NCBI GenBank assembly: GCA_910579605.1
Contig: CAJTUG010000005.1
Coordinates: 1 to 64,000 of the forward strand
Length of the DNA: 64,000 nucleotides
Direction of reading: 5' to 3'
Source: an uncultured Muribaculaceae bacterium
GTDB taxonomy: Bacteria > Bacteroidota > Bacteroidia > Bacteroidales > Muribaculaceae
The position numbers were made by a program, and so were the translations under genes. Shown here piece by piece: positions 56,522 through 64,000 of this stretch; position 1 is the first letter of the stretch, and each line of letters starts with the position of its first letter. A model generated the notes under the pieces. It saw only the letters and a program-made list of their open reading frames with translations. It searched no databases and was not told the DNA's origin.

Positions 56522-58303
56522 ATGCCAAATCTCCTAAGCATAGAGAACCTCATAAAAAGCCACGGCGATAGCCGACTAATCAACGACATAACTTTCGGTG
56601 TTGACGAAGGTGAAAAAATAGGCATTGTCGCTCGCAACGGTACAGGCAAAACCACATTGTTAAGAATGATTGCCGGTGTCGACGCACCCGACAAAGGACG
56701 CATAACATTCTCCTCCGGGCTAAAAATTGCATACCTTCCGCAAGAGCCGGAATTCATTGGTCAAACCGTCGGAGAGGCCGCTTTAAACGGTGTAGATCTT
56801 GATAAAATGGATCAAGACGACAGACAACGATACACCGACAGGCTTGCAAAAGAGTTGTCTCGTATGGGCTTGCCCGATCTTGATGAAAACATAGCACACT
56901 TGTCGGGAGGACAAAGAAAGCGCTTGGCTTTAGTACGGGTAGTGATGGCCGAACCCGATTTTATAATCCTTGATGAACCGACAAACCACCTTGACATAAC
57001 CACGATAGAATGGCTTGAAAACTACCTTAAACGATCGCGAGCCACTATATTAATGGTTACACATGACCGCTATTTCTTAGACCGAGTTTGCAACCGTATA
57101 ATAGAGCTTGATAACGGTAAAATCTTCTCTGTAAACGGCAACTACGACATGTATCTCCGCCGTCGGGCAGAACGCATAGAAGCCATGTCGGCAGAGTTGG
57201 CCAGAGTCAAGAACACCCTCCGCAAGGAGCAAGACTGGATGAGCAGGCAACCTCAAGCAAGAGCCGGCAAAGCAAAATTCCGAATCGACCGCTTCTACGA
57301 GCTCAAGGAACGTTCACAAGTAAACCTCACGGAAAAAAACGTTCAACTTGACACACGTTCGTCCAGAATCGGCTCAAAGATTTTTGAAGCAGAAAAAGTC
57401 TGCAAACGTTTCGGCGAAAAAATCATACTCGACAATTTCTCATATATCTTTGCACGAGGCGAAAAGGTAGGTATAGTAGGGATAAACGGTGTAGGTAAAT
57501 CCACATTCATAAAAATGCTCCAAGGGCTTGTTCCGCTTGATTCCGGTCAGTGGGTCGTAGGAGAAACCGTGAGATTCGGCTACTATAGCCAAGACGGCAT
57601 ACAATTTGACGAAAACAAAAAAGTTATCGACGCCGTAAACGAAATTGCAGAAGACATAGACCTCGGCAACGGAACCCGCATAGCTCCCATGCAATACTTG
57701 CAACGTTTTCTATTCTCCCCTGCCGACCAACAAAAATATATCTACAAACTAAGCGGAGGTGAACGCTGCCGCCTGCATTTGGCTACGGTTTTGATGCGAC
57801 AACCAAATTTCCTGATTCTTGACGAGCCTACAAACGACCTCGACATAATCACCCTTGGAATCCTTGAAGAATATCTTGCAGATTTCAAAGGTTGCGTTAT
57901 AGTGGTGAGCCACGACAGGTATTTCCTTGACAACATTGTGGATCATCTTTTCGTAATGGAAGGCAACGGAGTGGTAAAAGATTTCCCTGGCAATTACAGC
58001 GATTACCGCCAATATTTGCAGGAAGAAGCCAAAAACTGTGAATCGCAATCGGGCACTAAAGAAACCTCTAAACCTCGCCGATCTGCACAAAGACCTCAAA
58101 AAATGACTTTTAAAGAACGACAGGAGTTTCAAAGTCTTGAGAAAGAATTGCAGATCCTCGGAGATGAAAAGAAAGCTCTGGAAGATTTCTTTGCAAATGG
58201 AGGCGGTGATGATTTCGACAAAAAATCCCAACGCTATAACGAAATCCAAGACATCATAGACGAAAAAGAACTGAGATGGCTGGAATTATCAGAAAAAGAA
58301 TGA
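56522..58303 (+). CDS. ABC-F family ATPase (Uup/Ettr-like)
   Basis: Cytoplasmic protein with two ABC domains and no membrane segments. Walker A motifs are ARNGTGKTTLL and GINGVGKSTFI, signature motifs LSGGQRKR and LSGGERCR, Walker B FIILDEPTNHLD and FLILDEPTNDLD. The linker (about 210-275) is helical and Arg-rich, and a C-terminal coiled-coil extension (about 515-593) resembles the Uup DNA- or ribosome-binding tail. Such proteins act on translating ribosomes. 593 residues. Its stop codon overlaps the next gene by 4 bp. Confidence 0.92.
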   Translation: MPNLLSIENLIKSHGDSRLINDITFGVDEGEKIGIVARNGTGKTTLLRMIAGVDAPDKGRITFSSGLKIAYLPQEPEFIGQTVGEAALNGVDLDKMDQDDRQRYTDRLAKELSRMGLPDLDENIAHLSGGQRKRLALVRVVMAEPDFIILDEPTNHLDITTIEWLENYLKRSRATILMVTHDRYFLDRVCNRIIELDNGKIFSVNGNYDMYLRRRAERIEAMSAELARVKNTLRKEQDWMSRQPQARAGKAKFRIDRFYELKERSQVNLTEKNVQLDTRSSRIGSKIFEAEKVCKRFGEKIILDNFSYIFARGEKVGIVGINGVGKSTFIKMLQGLVPLDSGQWVVGETVRFGYYSQDGIQFDENKKVIDAVNEIAEDIDLGNGTRIAPMQYLQRFLFSPADQQKYIYKLSGGERCRLHLATVLMRQPNFLILDEPTNDLDIITLGILEEYLADFKGCVIVVSHDRYFLDNIVDHLFVMEGNGVVKDFPGNYSDYRQYLQEEAKNCESQSGTKETSKPRRSAQRPQKMTFKERQEFQSLEKELQILGDEKKALEDFFANGGGDDFDKKSQRYNEIQDIIDEKELRWLELSEKE

Positions 58304-60534
58304 AAGTTGCTTCTGTCTTTTTATCTTTAGCTTGCACTTTTGTGGCGGTAGCTTCGGAAACAGACTATTCCGATACTGTACGCGCAGCCCATATCTTGCG
58401 GCCAGTAGAAGTTTTAGGTCTAAAACAAATGCCTGGCGCTTCCTCGGCAGAAGCCGTCACCACCATCTCTGGTTCACAAGCCCGCAGGTTAGGTATAGAT
58501 GCCATCAAAGGAATTTCCGATATTGCGCCTAACTTTTTCATGCCCGACTATGGTTCAAGGATGACATCTTCAATATATGTGAGAGGTTTAGGCGCAAGGA
58601 TAGACCAACCGGTGGTTGGCCTCAACATAGACAACATACCATATCTCAATAAAGACGCTTACGATTTCGACATAACCGACATAGAGTCTATCGAAGTGCT
58701 GCGCGGCGCACAAGCAGTTCTCAACGGCAGGAACGCAATGGGAGGGCAAATAAACATCAGAACCCTTTCGCCCCTCACGACTCAAGGCTTAAGATTCAAC
58801 ATAGGTGCCTCGTCGGCTTTTTCTTCAGGCCACGGAGCAAAAGCAGCTCTAAGTTACTACACCAAAATAAAACCAAGCCTCGGCATGGGCATTTCTGCTC
58901 AATATAAGCACAATGGAGGCTATTTCCGCAACACTCATTCGGGCAAGCTTACTGCTGCAGAAAACAGCGGCTCTATAAGGTGGAAAACCGCATGGTTGCC
59001 GTCTAAAAGAATTTCGTTTACAAATACCGCAAGCCTGAGCCTATCATATCAAGACGGATATCCCTATGCTCCAATGGAAACGGGCGTGATAGCCTACAAT
59101 GACACATGCTCATACCGCCGCACTGCTTTTGCCGATGGCCTCACTATAGCATGGGCAGGAAAAAGGGTGGTAGTTACATCGGTAACATCTGTCCAATATA
59201 TCAACGACTGCATGAAATTGGATCAAGATTTTTTGCCTGCCGATTATTTCACCCTTACCCAAAGCAGACAAGAGTGGTCCATAACTCAAGACTTATTTAC
59301 TCGCGGCAATCGTGGCCGCTACGGTTGGCTCGGTGGCGTTTTCGCTTTTTACAAACACACATCAATGCAAGCCCCGGTAACCTTCTTTGATACAGGCATT
59401 GCACAACTCATCGAAAAACACCGCAACGAGATAAACCCCGATTATCCCATAAAATGGGATAGCCGCAGGCTTTTTTTGGGCAGCCGCTTCACACTTCCTT
59501 CTGGCGGTTTTGCTATTTACCACGAAAGTACATGGAAACAAGGGAAATGGCGTTTTGAAGCCGGTCTGCGTCTTGACATTGAAAAACCGAGTATAGACTA
59601 CAACAGTATCTGCAATACAGGCTATACTACCATGCAGCGCCAACCCGACGGGTCTCTAATACCATACCGCCATACCCCGATAAACATTGACGATACCGAC
59701 GGATTGACCCAGACTTTCGTCCAATTCCTGCCAAAGCTCACCATTGCCTACGACAACGAGTCATTTACCCCTTATTTCAACTTTGCAAAAGGTTATAAAG
59801 CCGGAGGATATAACACACAGATGTTTTCCGACGTACTCCAGCAGAGAATCATGAACATAATGGGAATGACAAGCCAATACACACTGGCTCAGATTGTGGC
59901 ATATCGCCCGGAATGGAGCTTGAACTACGAAATAGGCTTCCATTCCAAATTTTTAGACAGCAAGTTAAATATCGATGGAGTGTTATTCTTCATAGACTGC
60001 CGGAACCAACAACTCACCGTTTTCCCGGCGGGAACAACAACAGGACGAATAATGACAAACGCAGGCCGCACCAGAAGCTTTGGAGTGGAAATTACCGCAG
60101 ATTACAGGCCTATCCAAGACCTGTCGTTCAGAGCATCTTACGGTTATACAAACGCGACTTTCCGCTCCTACAACGACGGGCATGCCGATTATAGAGGCAA
60201 AAAACTACCTTATGCACCCGGTAATACATTATTTGCCGAGGCAACATGGAGGGCATCACAATTGTCGTTTTCAGGTGTCACACCCCAATTGGAGGCCTCC
60301 GTGCGTTGCGCCGGTAAAATATATTGGGATGAGAGCAATTCGCTGTCCCAACCATTTTACGCTCTTCCGGCATTAGGAATTGCATTCAATTCCACTAAAT
60401 GGACCCTGAGATTACGATGTGAGAATATTACAAATACCAAATACGACACATTCTATTTCATGTCGATGAGCAATGCCTTTGCCCAACGCGGTTTGCCGCG
60501 CCGAATTTCGGCATCGTTCCGACTAATACTATAA
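58300..60534 (+). CDS. TonB-dependent outer-membrane receptor
   Basis: 744 residues from ATG 58300, where ATGA overlaps the ABC-F stop; the open frame upstream to 58276 lies inside that gene. Signal peptide about 1-19. The plug domain (about 40-155; motifs SIYVRGLGARIDQPVVGL and IESIEVLRGAQAVLNGRNAMGGQINI) and the 22-strand barrel ending RRISASFRLIL are typical of siderophore or cobalamin-type receptors. No STN or carboxypeptidase-like N-terminal domain, unlike SusC. Ligand unknown. The SGNH hydrolase gene follows after 10 nt. Confidence 0.92.
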   Translation: MKVASVFLSLACTFVAVASETDYSDTVRAAHILRPVEVLGLKQMPGASSAEAVTTISGSQARRLGIDAIKGISDIAPNFFMPDYGSRMTSSIYVRGLGARIDQPVVGLNIDNIPYLNKDAYDFDITDIESIEVLRGAQAVLNGRNAMGGQINIRTLSPLTTQGLRFNIGASSAFSSGHGAKAALSYYTKIKPSLGMGISAQYKHNGGYFRNTHSGKLTAAENSGSIRWKTAWLPSKRISFTNTASLSLSYQDGYPYAPMETGVIAYNDTCSYRRTAFADGLTIAWAGKRVVVTSVTSVQYINDCMKLDQDFLPADYFTLTQSRQEWSITQDLFTRGNRGRYGWLGGVFAFYKHTSMQAPVTFFDTGIAQLIEKHRNEINPDYPIKWDSRRLFLGSRFTLPSGGFAIYHESTWKQGKWRFEAGLRLDIEKPSIDYNSICNTGYTTMQRQPDGSLIPYRHTPINIDDTDGLTQTFVQFLPKLTIAYDNESFTPYFNFAKGYKAGGYNTQMFSDVLQQRIMNIMGMTSQYTLAQIVAYRPEWSLNYEIGFHSKFLDSKLNIDGVLFFIDCRNQQLTVFPAGTTTGRIMTNAGRTRSFGVEITADYRPIQDLSFRASYGYTNATFRSYNDGHADYRGKKLPYAPGNTLFAEATWRASQLSFSGVTPQLEASVRCAGKIYWDESNSLSQPFYALPALGIAFNSTKWTLRLRCENITNTKYDTFYFMSMSNAFAQRGLPRRISASFRLIL

Positions 60535-60544
60535 CTTTTAAACC

Positions 60545-61651
60545 ATGAGACTATTATCCACAATTATCCTCGCAATGGGGCTTGCGGCTTCGGCGCATGC
60601 AACAACACCGTCTTTTATCAACACAGACCAAAACCATATAGAAGGCAATCTGCCTAAATTCAAAAGAGGCCTACAAAGCCTTGAAGAAGGTAAAGACACC
60701 GTTTTACGAATACTACATATAGGAGACTCTCACATTCAAGCCGAAATGGTAACCAATGAGTTGAGACGCCTGCTCCAGCAACGGTACGGAAATGCAGGAA
60801 GAGGATTTGTAGCCCCACTCCGTTTAGCAGGCACAAACCAGAGCCACGACTATGCAATTACTCGTCCGGTACAAGGTACAGACACAACCCTCCAGACACG
60901 TCTGCTAAAATTCCCATGGCCAGTGAAGCCAGGTGTAGGTGGTGTGGCAGTAAAGACCTCAGTTCCTGTTTCTTATCGCATTACACCTAAAACAGAAGGC
61001 CACAGTATTAAAAATATTACAAATTTCACATCGCAGGGTATTTCGGAAAAACGGCTTGAACAAAATGCAGACAGCATAGACATTGACATACCTGCCGGTG
61101 TGGCCTATTACGGTTCTATAATTGAAAACGGCAAAAAGGGGATACTCTACTCTGCTATCGGCAATAACGGGGCTTGCTTCACAGACTATAGCCTCATCGA
61201 CAGCTTTCCTCAGACCACAGCACAATTCGACGCCGATCTCATCATTCTATCTATGGGTACCAATGAAGGTTTCTCAACAATGACCGATGAAGAAATTCGC
61301 CGTTCGGTAGAAAATCTCACCACAAGCTTGCGTTTCTTCAACCCTGAGGCTGAATTCCTCATACTTGCGCCCATGGAATGCCAGAAAAACCGCAATCATG
61401 GCCATAAACCATTGTCGGAATTCTACGATGTCAACCAACGTGTAGTTGAAGCAAAAGACATAATCTTATCTCAAGTCAAAAAACAAGGGATTCCTTATTG
61501 GGATTTCTACACCGTTGCCGGAGGTGAAGGAGCCTCAACTAAATGGCTGGAACAAGGCTTGATGAACAAAGACCGCATACATCTCTACAAGGCCGGCTAT
61601 GAACTTATGGCCCGACTTCTTTTCGATGCGTTGACCCAAGAGGCTCAGTAG
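60545..61651 (+). CDS. exported SGNH/GDSL hydrolase
   Basis: Signal peptide about 1-19. Block I GDSH (G60-D61-S62) supplies the nucleophile, N240 in SMGTNEG is the block III residue, and D343-R-I-H346 is the block V pair. A roughly 100-residue insert (about 95-190) looks like a beta domain. Likely an esterase or deacetylase acting on an acylated sugar or peptidoglycan. 368 residues. Its 3' end overlaps the convergent GldB-like gene by 7 bp. Confidence 0.85.
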   Translation: MRLLSTIILAMGLAASAHATTPSFINTDQNHIEGNLPKFKRGLQSLEEGKDTVLRILHIGDSHIQAEMVTNELRRLLQQRYGNAGRGFVAPLRLAGTNQSHDYAITRPVQGTDTTLQTRLLKFPWPVKPGVGGVAVKTSVPVSYRITPKTEGHSIKNITNFTSQGISEKRLEQNADSIDIDIPAGVAYYGSIIENGKKGILYSAIGNNGACFTDYSLIDSFPQTTAQFDADLIILSMGTNEGFSTMTDEEIRRSVENLTTSLRFFNPEAEFLILAPMECQKNRNHGHKPLSEFYDVNQRVVEAKDIILSQVKKQGIPYWDFYTVAGGEGASTKWLEQGLMNKDRIHLYKAGYELMARLLFDALTQEAQ

Positions 61652-62622
61652 GCACTTAGCTCCAGAGAAGAAGGGGAAGCATAGAAATCTCGGCTCAACA
61701 GAAACGGCAAAGTAGCATCCGGGTGCTTTGCAAGGTAACTTTCAACAATTTTGTAGCCCAAATATCGTCCGGCTCGTCCTGGGCACATCGGTGCAAGCAA
61801 AGTTGTGGCCGGAGAAGGGGCAAAAAGCCGTTGCGATGTCTGCTCGGATGTGTCAAAAATGAGTTGATGCTTCACTGCCGTATTCCACAGCTCCTTTTCG
61901 TTTTCTTCAAGCCACTGCCATTGCTCCGGCAAATAACCAAGAGCCATCGCTTCGTTACCGTCGGCAGCAAGTCGAATCTTTGCATGAGCCAACGCCCCTT
62001 CATAAAGCATACGATCCAGAACCGTAGCGTCCTCTTGACTTTCGTAAGGATAAGATGTTCCTATCATAGCTTCTGCAAGATCATATGGCAACATTTGAGG
62101 GGTCTTGCCTACCCTTATATATGATGGCCAATGAGAATAGCCCTCAAAATCTGCACCTAAATAATGGTTTAAAGCTATGAGCATTATATCATCTACAAAT
62201 AAAACCGACTCGGGTCGTCCATAGACAACAGCAGCATATTTACGCTCCGGCAGTTTCAATCCCGCAGCATCAGCTCGGGCAAGGATATTGCCTAAATCAC
62301 GTGCAAGCGGTTCTACCGACGGGAATATGCTGTCCACCTTCGGGGTAAACATTTCTACGGGCAACGAAGTGCTCCAGGCCTCTACAAGCTGTGGCGAAAA
62401 AGGCTGCTCGCTTACAGTGGAAAGAAAGGCTTCTATTTCCGTGCTGTCTTTTTCTAAAACAGCATCGCGAGCGGTGGAATCGAGTAATGCAAAAACCGCC
62501 ATGTCTTTATAGACAGGCACAACAACTTGAGGCTCTCCATCTATATTTCCACGGCTATTTCGGCATGCTACAATGGCGATAGCCAACAAAAGACCAAATA
62601 GAACGATATTTATTTTTTTCAT
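61645..62622 (-). CDS. GldB-like lipoprotein
   Basis: 325 residues from ATG 62622; the open frame extends to 62802 across the amidase promoter region. Lipoprotein signal with lipobox AIVAC (cysteine about 19). The sequence follows the GldB family order: an N-terminal helix region with LDSTA, then VDDIMLIALNHYLG, LPYDLAEAMI, LDRMLYEGALAHAKI, YLPEQWQWLEENEKELW and GRAGRYLGYKIVESYL. GldB is required for gliding in flavobacteria but occurs in many non-gliding Bacteroidota, where its role is unclear. Confidence 0.82.
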   Translation of the reverse strand: MKKINIVLFGLLLAIAIVACRNSRGNIDGEPQVVVPVYKDMAVFALLDSTARDAVLEKDSTEIEAFLSTVSEQPFSPQLVEAWSTSLPVEMFTPKVDSIFPSVEPLARDLGNILARADAAGLKLPERKYAAVVYGRPESVLFVDDIMLIALNHYLGADFEGYSHWPSYIRVGKTPQMLPYDLAEAMIGTSYPYESQEDATVLDRMLYEGALAHAKIRLAADGNEAMALGYLPEQWQWLEENEKELWNTAVKHQLIFDTSEQTSQRLFAPSPATTLLAPMCPGRAGRYLGYKIVESYLAKHPDATLPFLLSRDFYASPSSLELSAY

Positions 62623-62666
62623 GCGCAATAATAAGTTTTCTGTGCCTACAAGACAGCTTGACGATA

Positions 62667-62674
62667 CAAAATTA
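62667..62674 (-). promoter_or_regulatory. -7 box of the GldB-like gene
   Basis: TAATTTTG on the minus strand, 44 bp before the start codon at 62622. It supports that start over the longer open frame. Confidence 0.5.
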
Positions 62675-62740
62675 GTGTATTTACTCTTAATAAAACATTT
62701 TTTTCTACCTTTTGACCACGAAAATGGTGGAAAAAAGTAG

Positions 62741-62748
62741 TATTTTTG
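62741..62748 (+). promoter_or_regulatory. -7 box of the amidase gene
   Basis: TATTTTTG fits TAnnTTTG; the start site is near 62755, 20 nt before the ATG at 62775. Confidence 0.5.
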
Positions 62749-62774
62749 CAGCGATAAAACAAGAACTTGCATTA

Positions 62775-63584
62775 ATGAAGGTTTTCCGATATTTTGTAGC
62801 AATCCTGCTAATGGTTTTTACCATCGGCCAAATTGAGGCTAAAAGTCTCGAAGAGGATCGCTATGTGCTCGTACTTGATCCAGGTCATGGAGGCAAAGAC
62901 CATGGAACTCCAGGAAAGCCAATGAAAGAAAAAGAGGTGGTTCTTGATGTTGCCAAACGCCTAAGAAAACTTGTTGAAGAAGCGTGTGGCGACAGCGTGA
63001 AAGTTATAATGACACGCGAGACCGACGTTTTCATCCCTTTGAGCGAACGCGCCTCAATCGCAAACAAGGCTGATGCAGATTTCTTCATGTCCATACACGT
63101 CAACTCTATAGACCGAAAAACAAAAGGCCGCGAAAAAGTCCACGGAGCATCGGTCTATACCGTAGGATTGCACAAAAGCGATGCAAACCTTTCGGTGGCC
63201 ATGCGCGAAAATGCTGTCATTGAACTGGAAGAAGATTTCTCGGAAACATACCAAGGATTTGACCCAAACTCATCGGAATCGTATATCATTTTCGAGCTCA
63301 ACCAGAATCGCCACATGGCACGAAGCATCGAAATGGCAACACTTGCTCAACACGAATTGACAGGTTATGCCGGGAGAGCCGACAAAGGCGTCAGGCAAGC
63401 AGGTTTCTTAGTCCTGTGGGCAACAAAAATGCCCTCCGTGCTCGTTGAACTTGATTTCATGTGCAACCCGGCAGCAGAACGTTTTTTAGGATCAGACGAA
63501 GGACGGCAGAAATGTGCGCAAGCTCTTTTCAACGCATTTTCAGAATATCGCACACGCCATCCCAAAAATCCAAAGAAATCTTGA
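62775..63584 (+). CDS. N-acetylmuramoyl-L-alanine amidase (Amidase_3)
   Basis: Cuts the bond between muramic acid and the peptide stem during cell separation. Signal peptide about 1-22 from ATG 62775; the frame is open to a TTG at 62712, upstream of the likely transcript start. Zinc-site residues H38 (DPGHGGKDHG), E54 and H108 (FMSIHVNS), and the catalytic Glu in SVLVELDFMCNP are all present. 269 residues. The MlaD-like gene follows after 65 bp. Confidence 0.95.
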   Translation: MKVFRYFVAILLMVFTIGQIEAKSLEEDRYVLVLDPGHGGKDHGTPGKPMKEKEVVLDVAKRLRKLVEEACGDSVKVIMTRETDVFIPLSERASIANKADADFFMSIHVNSIDRKTKGREKVHGASVYTVGLHKSDANLSVAMRENAVIELEEDFSETYQGFDPNSSESYIIFELNQNRHMARSIEMATLAQHELTGYAGRADKGVRQAGFLVLWATKMPSVLVELDFMCNPAAERFLGSDEGRQKCAQALFNAFSEYRTRHPKNPKKS

Positions 63585-63649
63585 ACCCAAAGTAATTGCA
63601 AATCGTTTATAATTAATATCGTATCGTATAATTCATCCATCACCATAAC

Positions 63650-64000
63650 ATGAAACCACTTTTCCGCAAAGAATTTATGATAGGCCTGTTAGTCGTCGTG
63701 GCCTTGCTAATCCTTTTCTTCGGCATCAATTTCCTTAAAGGCGTCAACGTCTTCAAAGCTGCAAACTATTATTACGCACAATATACAAATGTAGAGGGTC
63801 TGGCTATCTCGGCTCCGGTAACGGTAAACGGATTCAAAGTAGGAATAGTACGCGACATCCAATACCAATACAACAACCCAGGCCATGTAGTAGTGGAATT
63901 GAGCCTTGACAAAGCGCTCCGCATACCTAAAGGTTCTAAAGCAATGATTGCAAGCGATATATTGGGTACAGCTACCGTGACCTTGTCTATGGCTCACGAA
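63650..64000 (+). CDS. MlaD/MCE-domain protein, 3' part outside the window
   Basis: The first 117 residues are visible. An N-terminal membrane anchor (about 10-28, FMIGLLVVVALLILFFGINF) precedes an MCE domain with the characteristic YTNVEGLAISAPVTVNGFKVG and GTATVTLSM. Such proteins bind phospholipid and carry it between the two membranes. The usual length is about 300 residues, so roughly two thirds are missing at the window edge. Confidence 0.9.
   Translation, partial: MKPLFRKEFMIGLLVVVALLILFFGINFLKGVNVFKAANYYYAQYTNVEGLAISAPVTVNGFKVGIVRDIQYQYNNPGHVVVELSLDKALRIPKGSKAMIASDILGTATVTLSMAHE

Overview
The window looks like a chromosomal segment of a gut Bacteroidales bacterium, most probably of the Muribaculaceae type. 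The family-level guess is inference. The support is a SusC/SusD locus with an ECF sigma/anti-sigma pair, a tmRNA with the Bacteroidota-type tag GENNYALAA, many promoters with the Bacteroidota -7 box TAnnTTTG, Bacteroidota-only families (DUF6377-like, DUF4954-like, GldB-like) and a fused nuoCD. I see no phage, insertion sequence, CRISPR array or tRNA gene.

Layout. 1-550: tmRNA on the minus strand and a hairpin. 557-14124 (minus): a polysaccharide utilisation locus reading, in transcription order, small secreted protein, N-acetylhexosamine 1-kinase (NahK-like), CBM9-like protein, ECF sigma factor, FecR anti-sigma factor, SusC, SusD, surface lipoprotein, GH123/DUF4091-like lipoprotein, GH20 beta-hexosaminidase. 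The set fits capture and cleavage of host glycans rich in GlcNAc/GalNAc, import, and phosphorylation of the freed sugar at C1. 14318-21595: DUF4954 protein, HdeD-like membrane protein, serine hydrolase, rubrerythrin, and the acetate-forming pair pta-ackA.

21770-39190 (plus) is the most striking part. It is one tightly packed run of 18 genes in which a complete F1Fo ATP synthase cluster (atpDCBEFHAG) sits between nuoH and nuoI of the complex I operon (nuoA-B-CD-H ... I-J-K-L-M-N). No promoter or terminator is visible at either junction, so the proton pump and the ATP synthase appear to be made from one transcript. nuoE, nuoF and nuoG are absent, as is known for Bacteroides-type complex I.

39414-46566: DUF6377-like sensor/regulator, MerR-type regulator and M23 peptidase, divergent from alaS through interleaved promoters, then queA. 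46653-49615: FadL-like outer-membrane protein and a very low-complexity secreted protein. 49796-55969 (minus): EFR1-type flavodoxin/ferredoxin, Smr/DUF2027 protein, von Willebrand A protein, TatD nuclease, polyprenyl synthase, HAD phosphatase, nadC. 56033-61651 (plus): rlmH, ABC-F ATPase, TonB-dependent receptor, SGNH hydrolase, convergent with a GldB-like lipoprotein. 62775-64000: N-acetylmuramoyl-L-alanine amidase and a 3'-truncated MlaD/MCE protein.

Functions are assigned from protein motifs recognised by eye. Start codons were re-chosen where the longest open frame began at TTG or GTG or ran into the upstream gene. Promoters are matches to the Bacteroidota consensus only.
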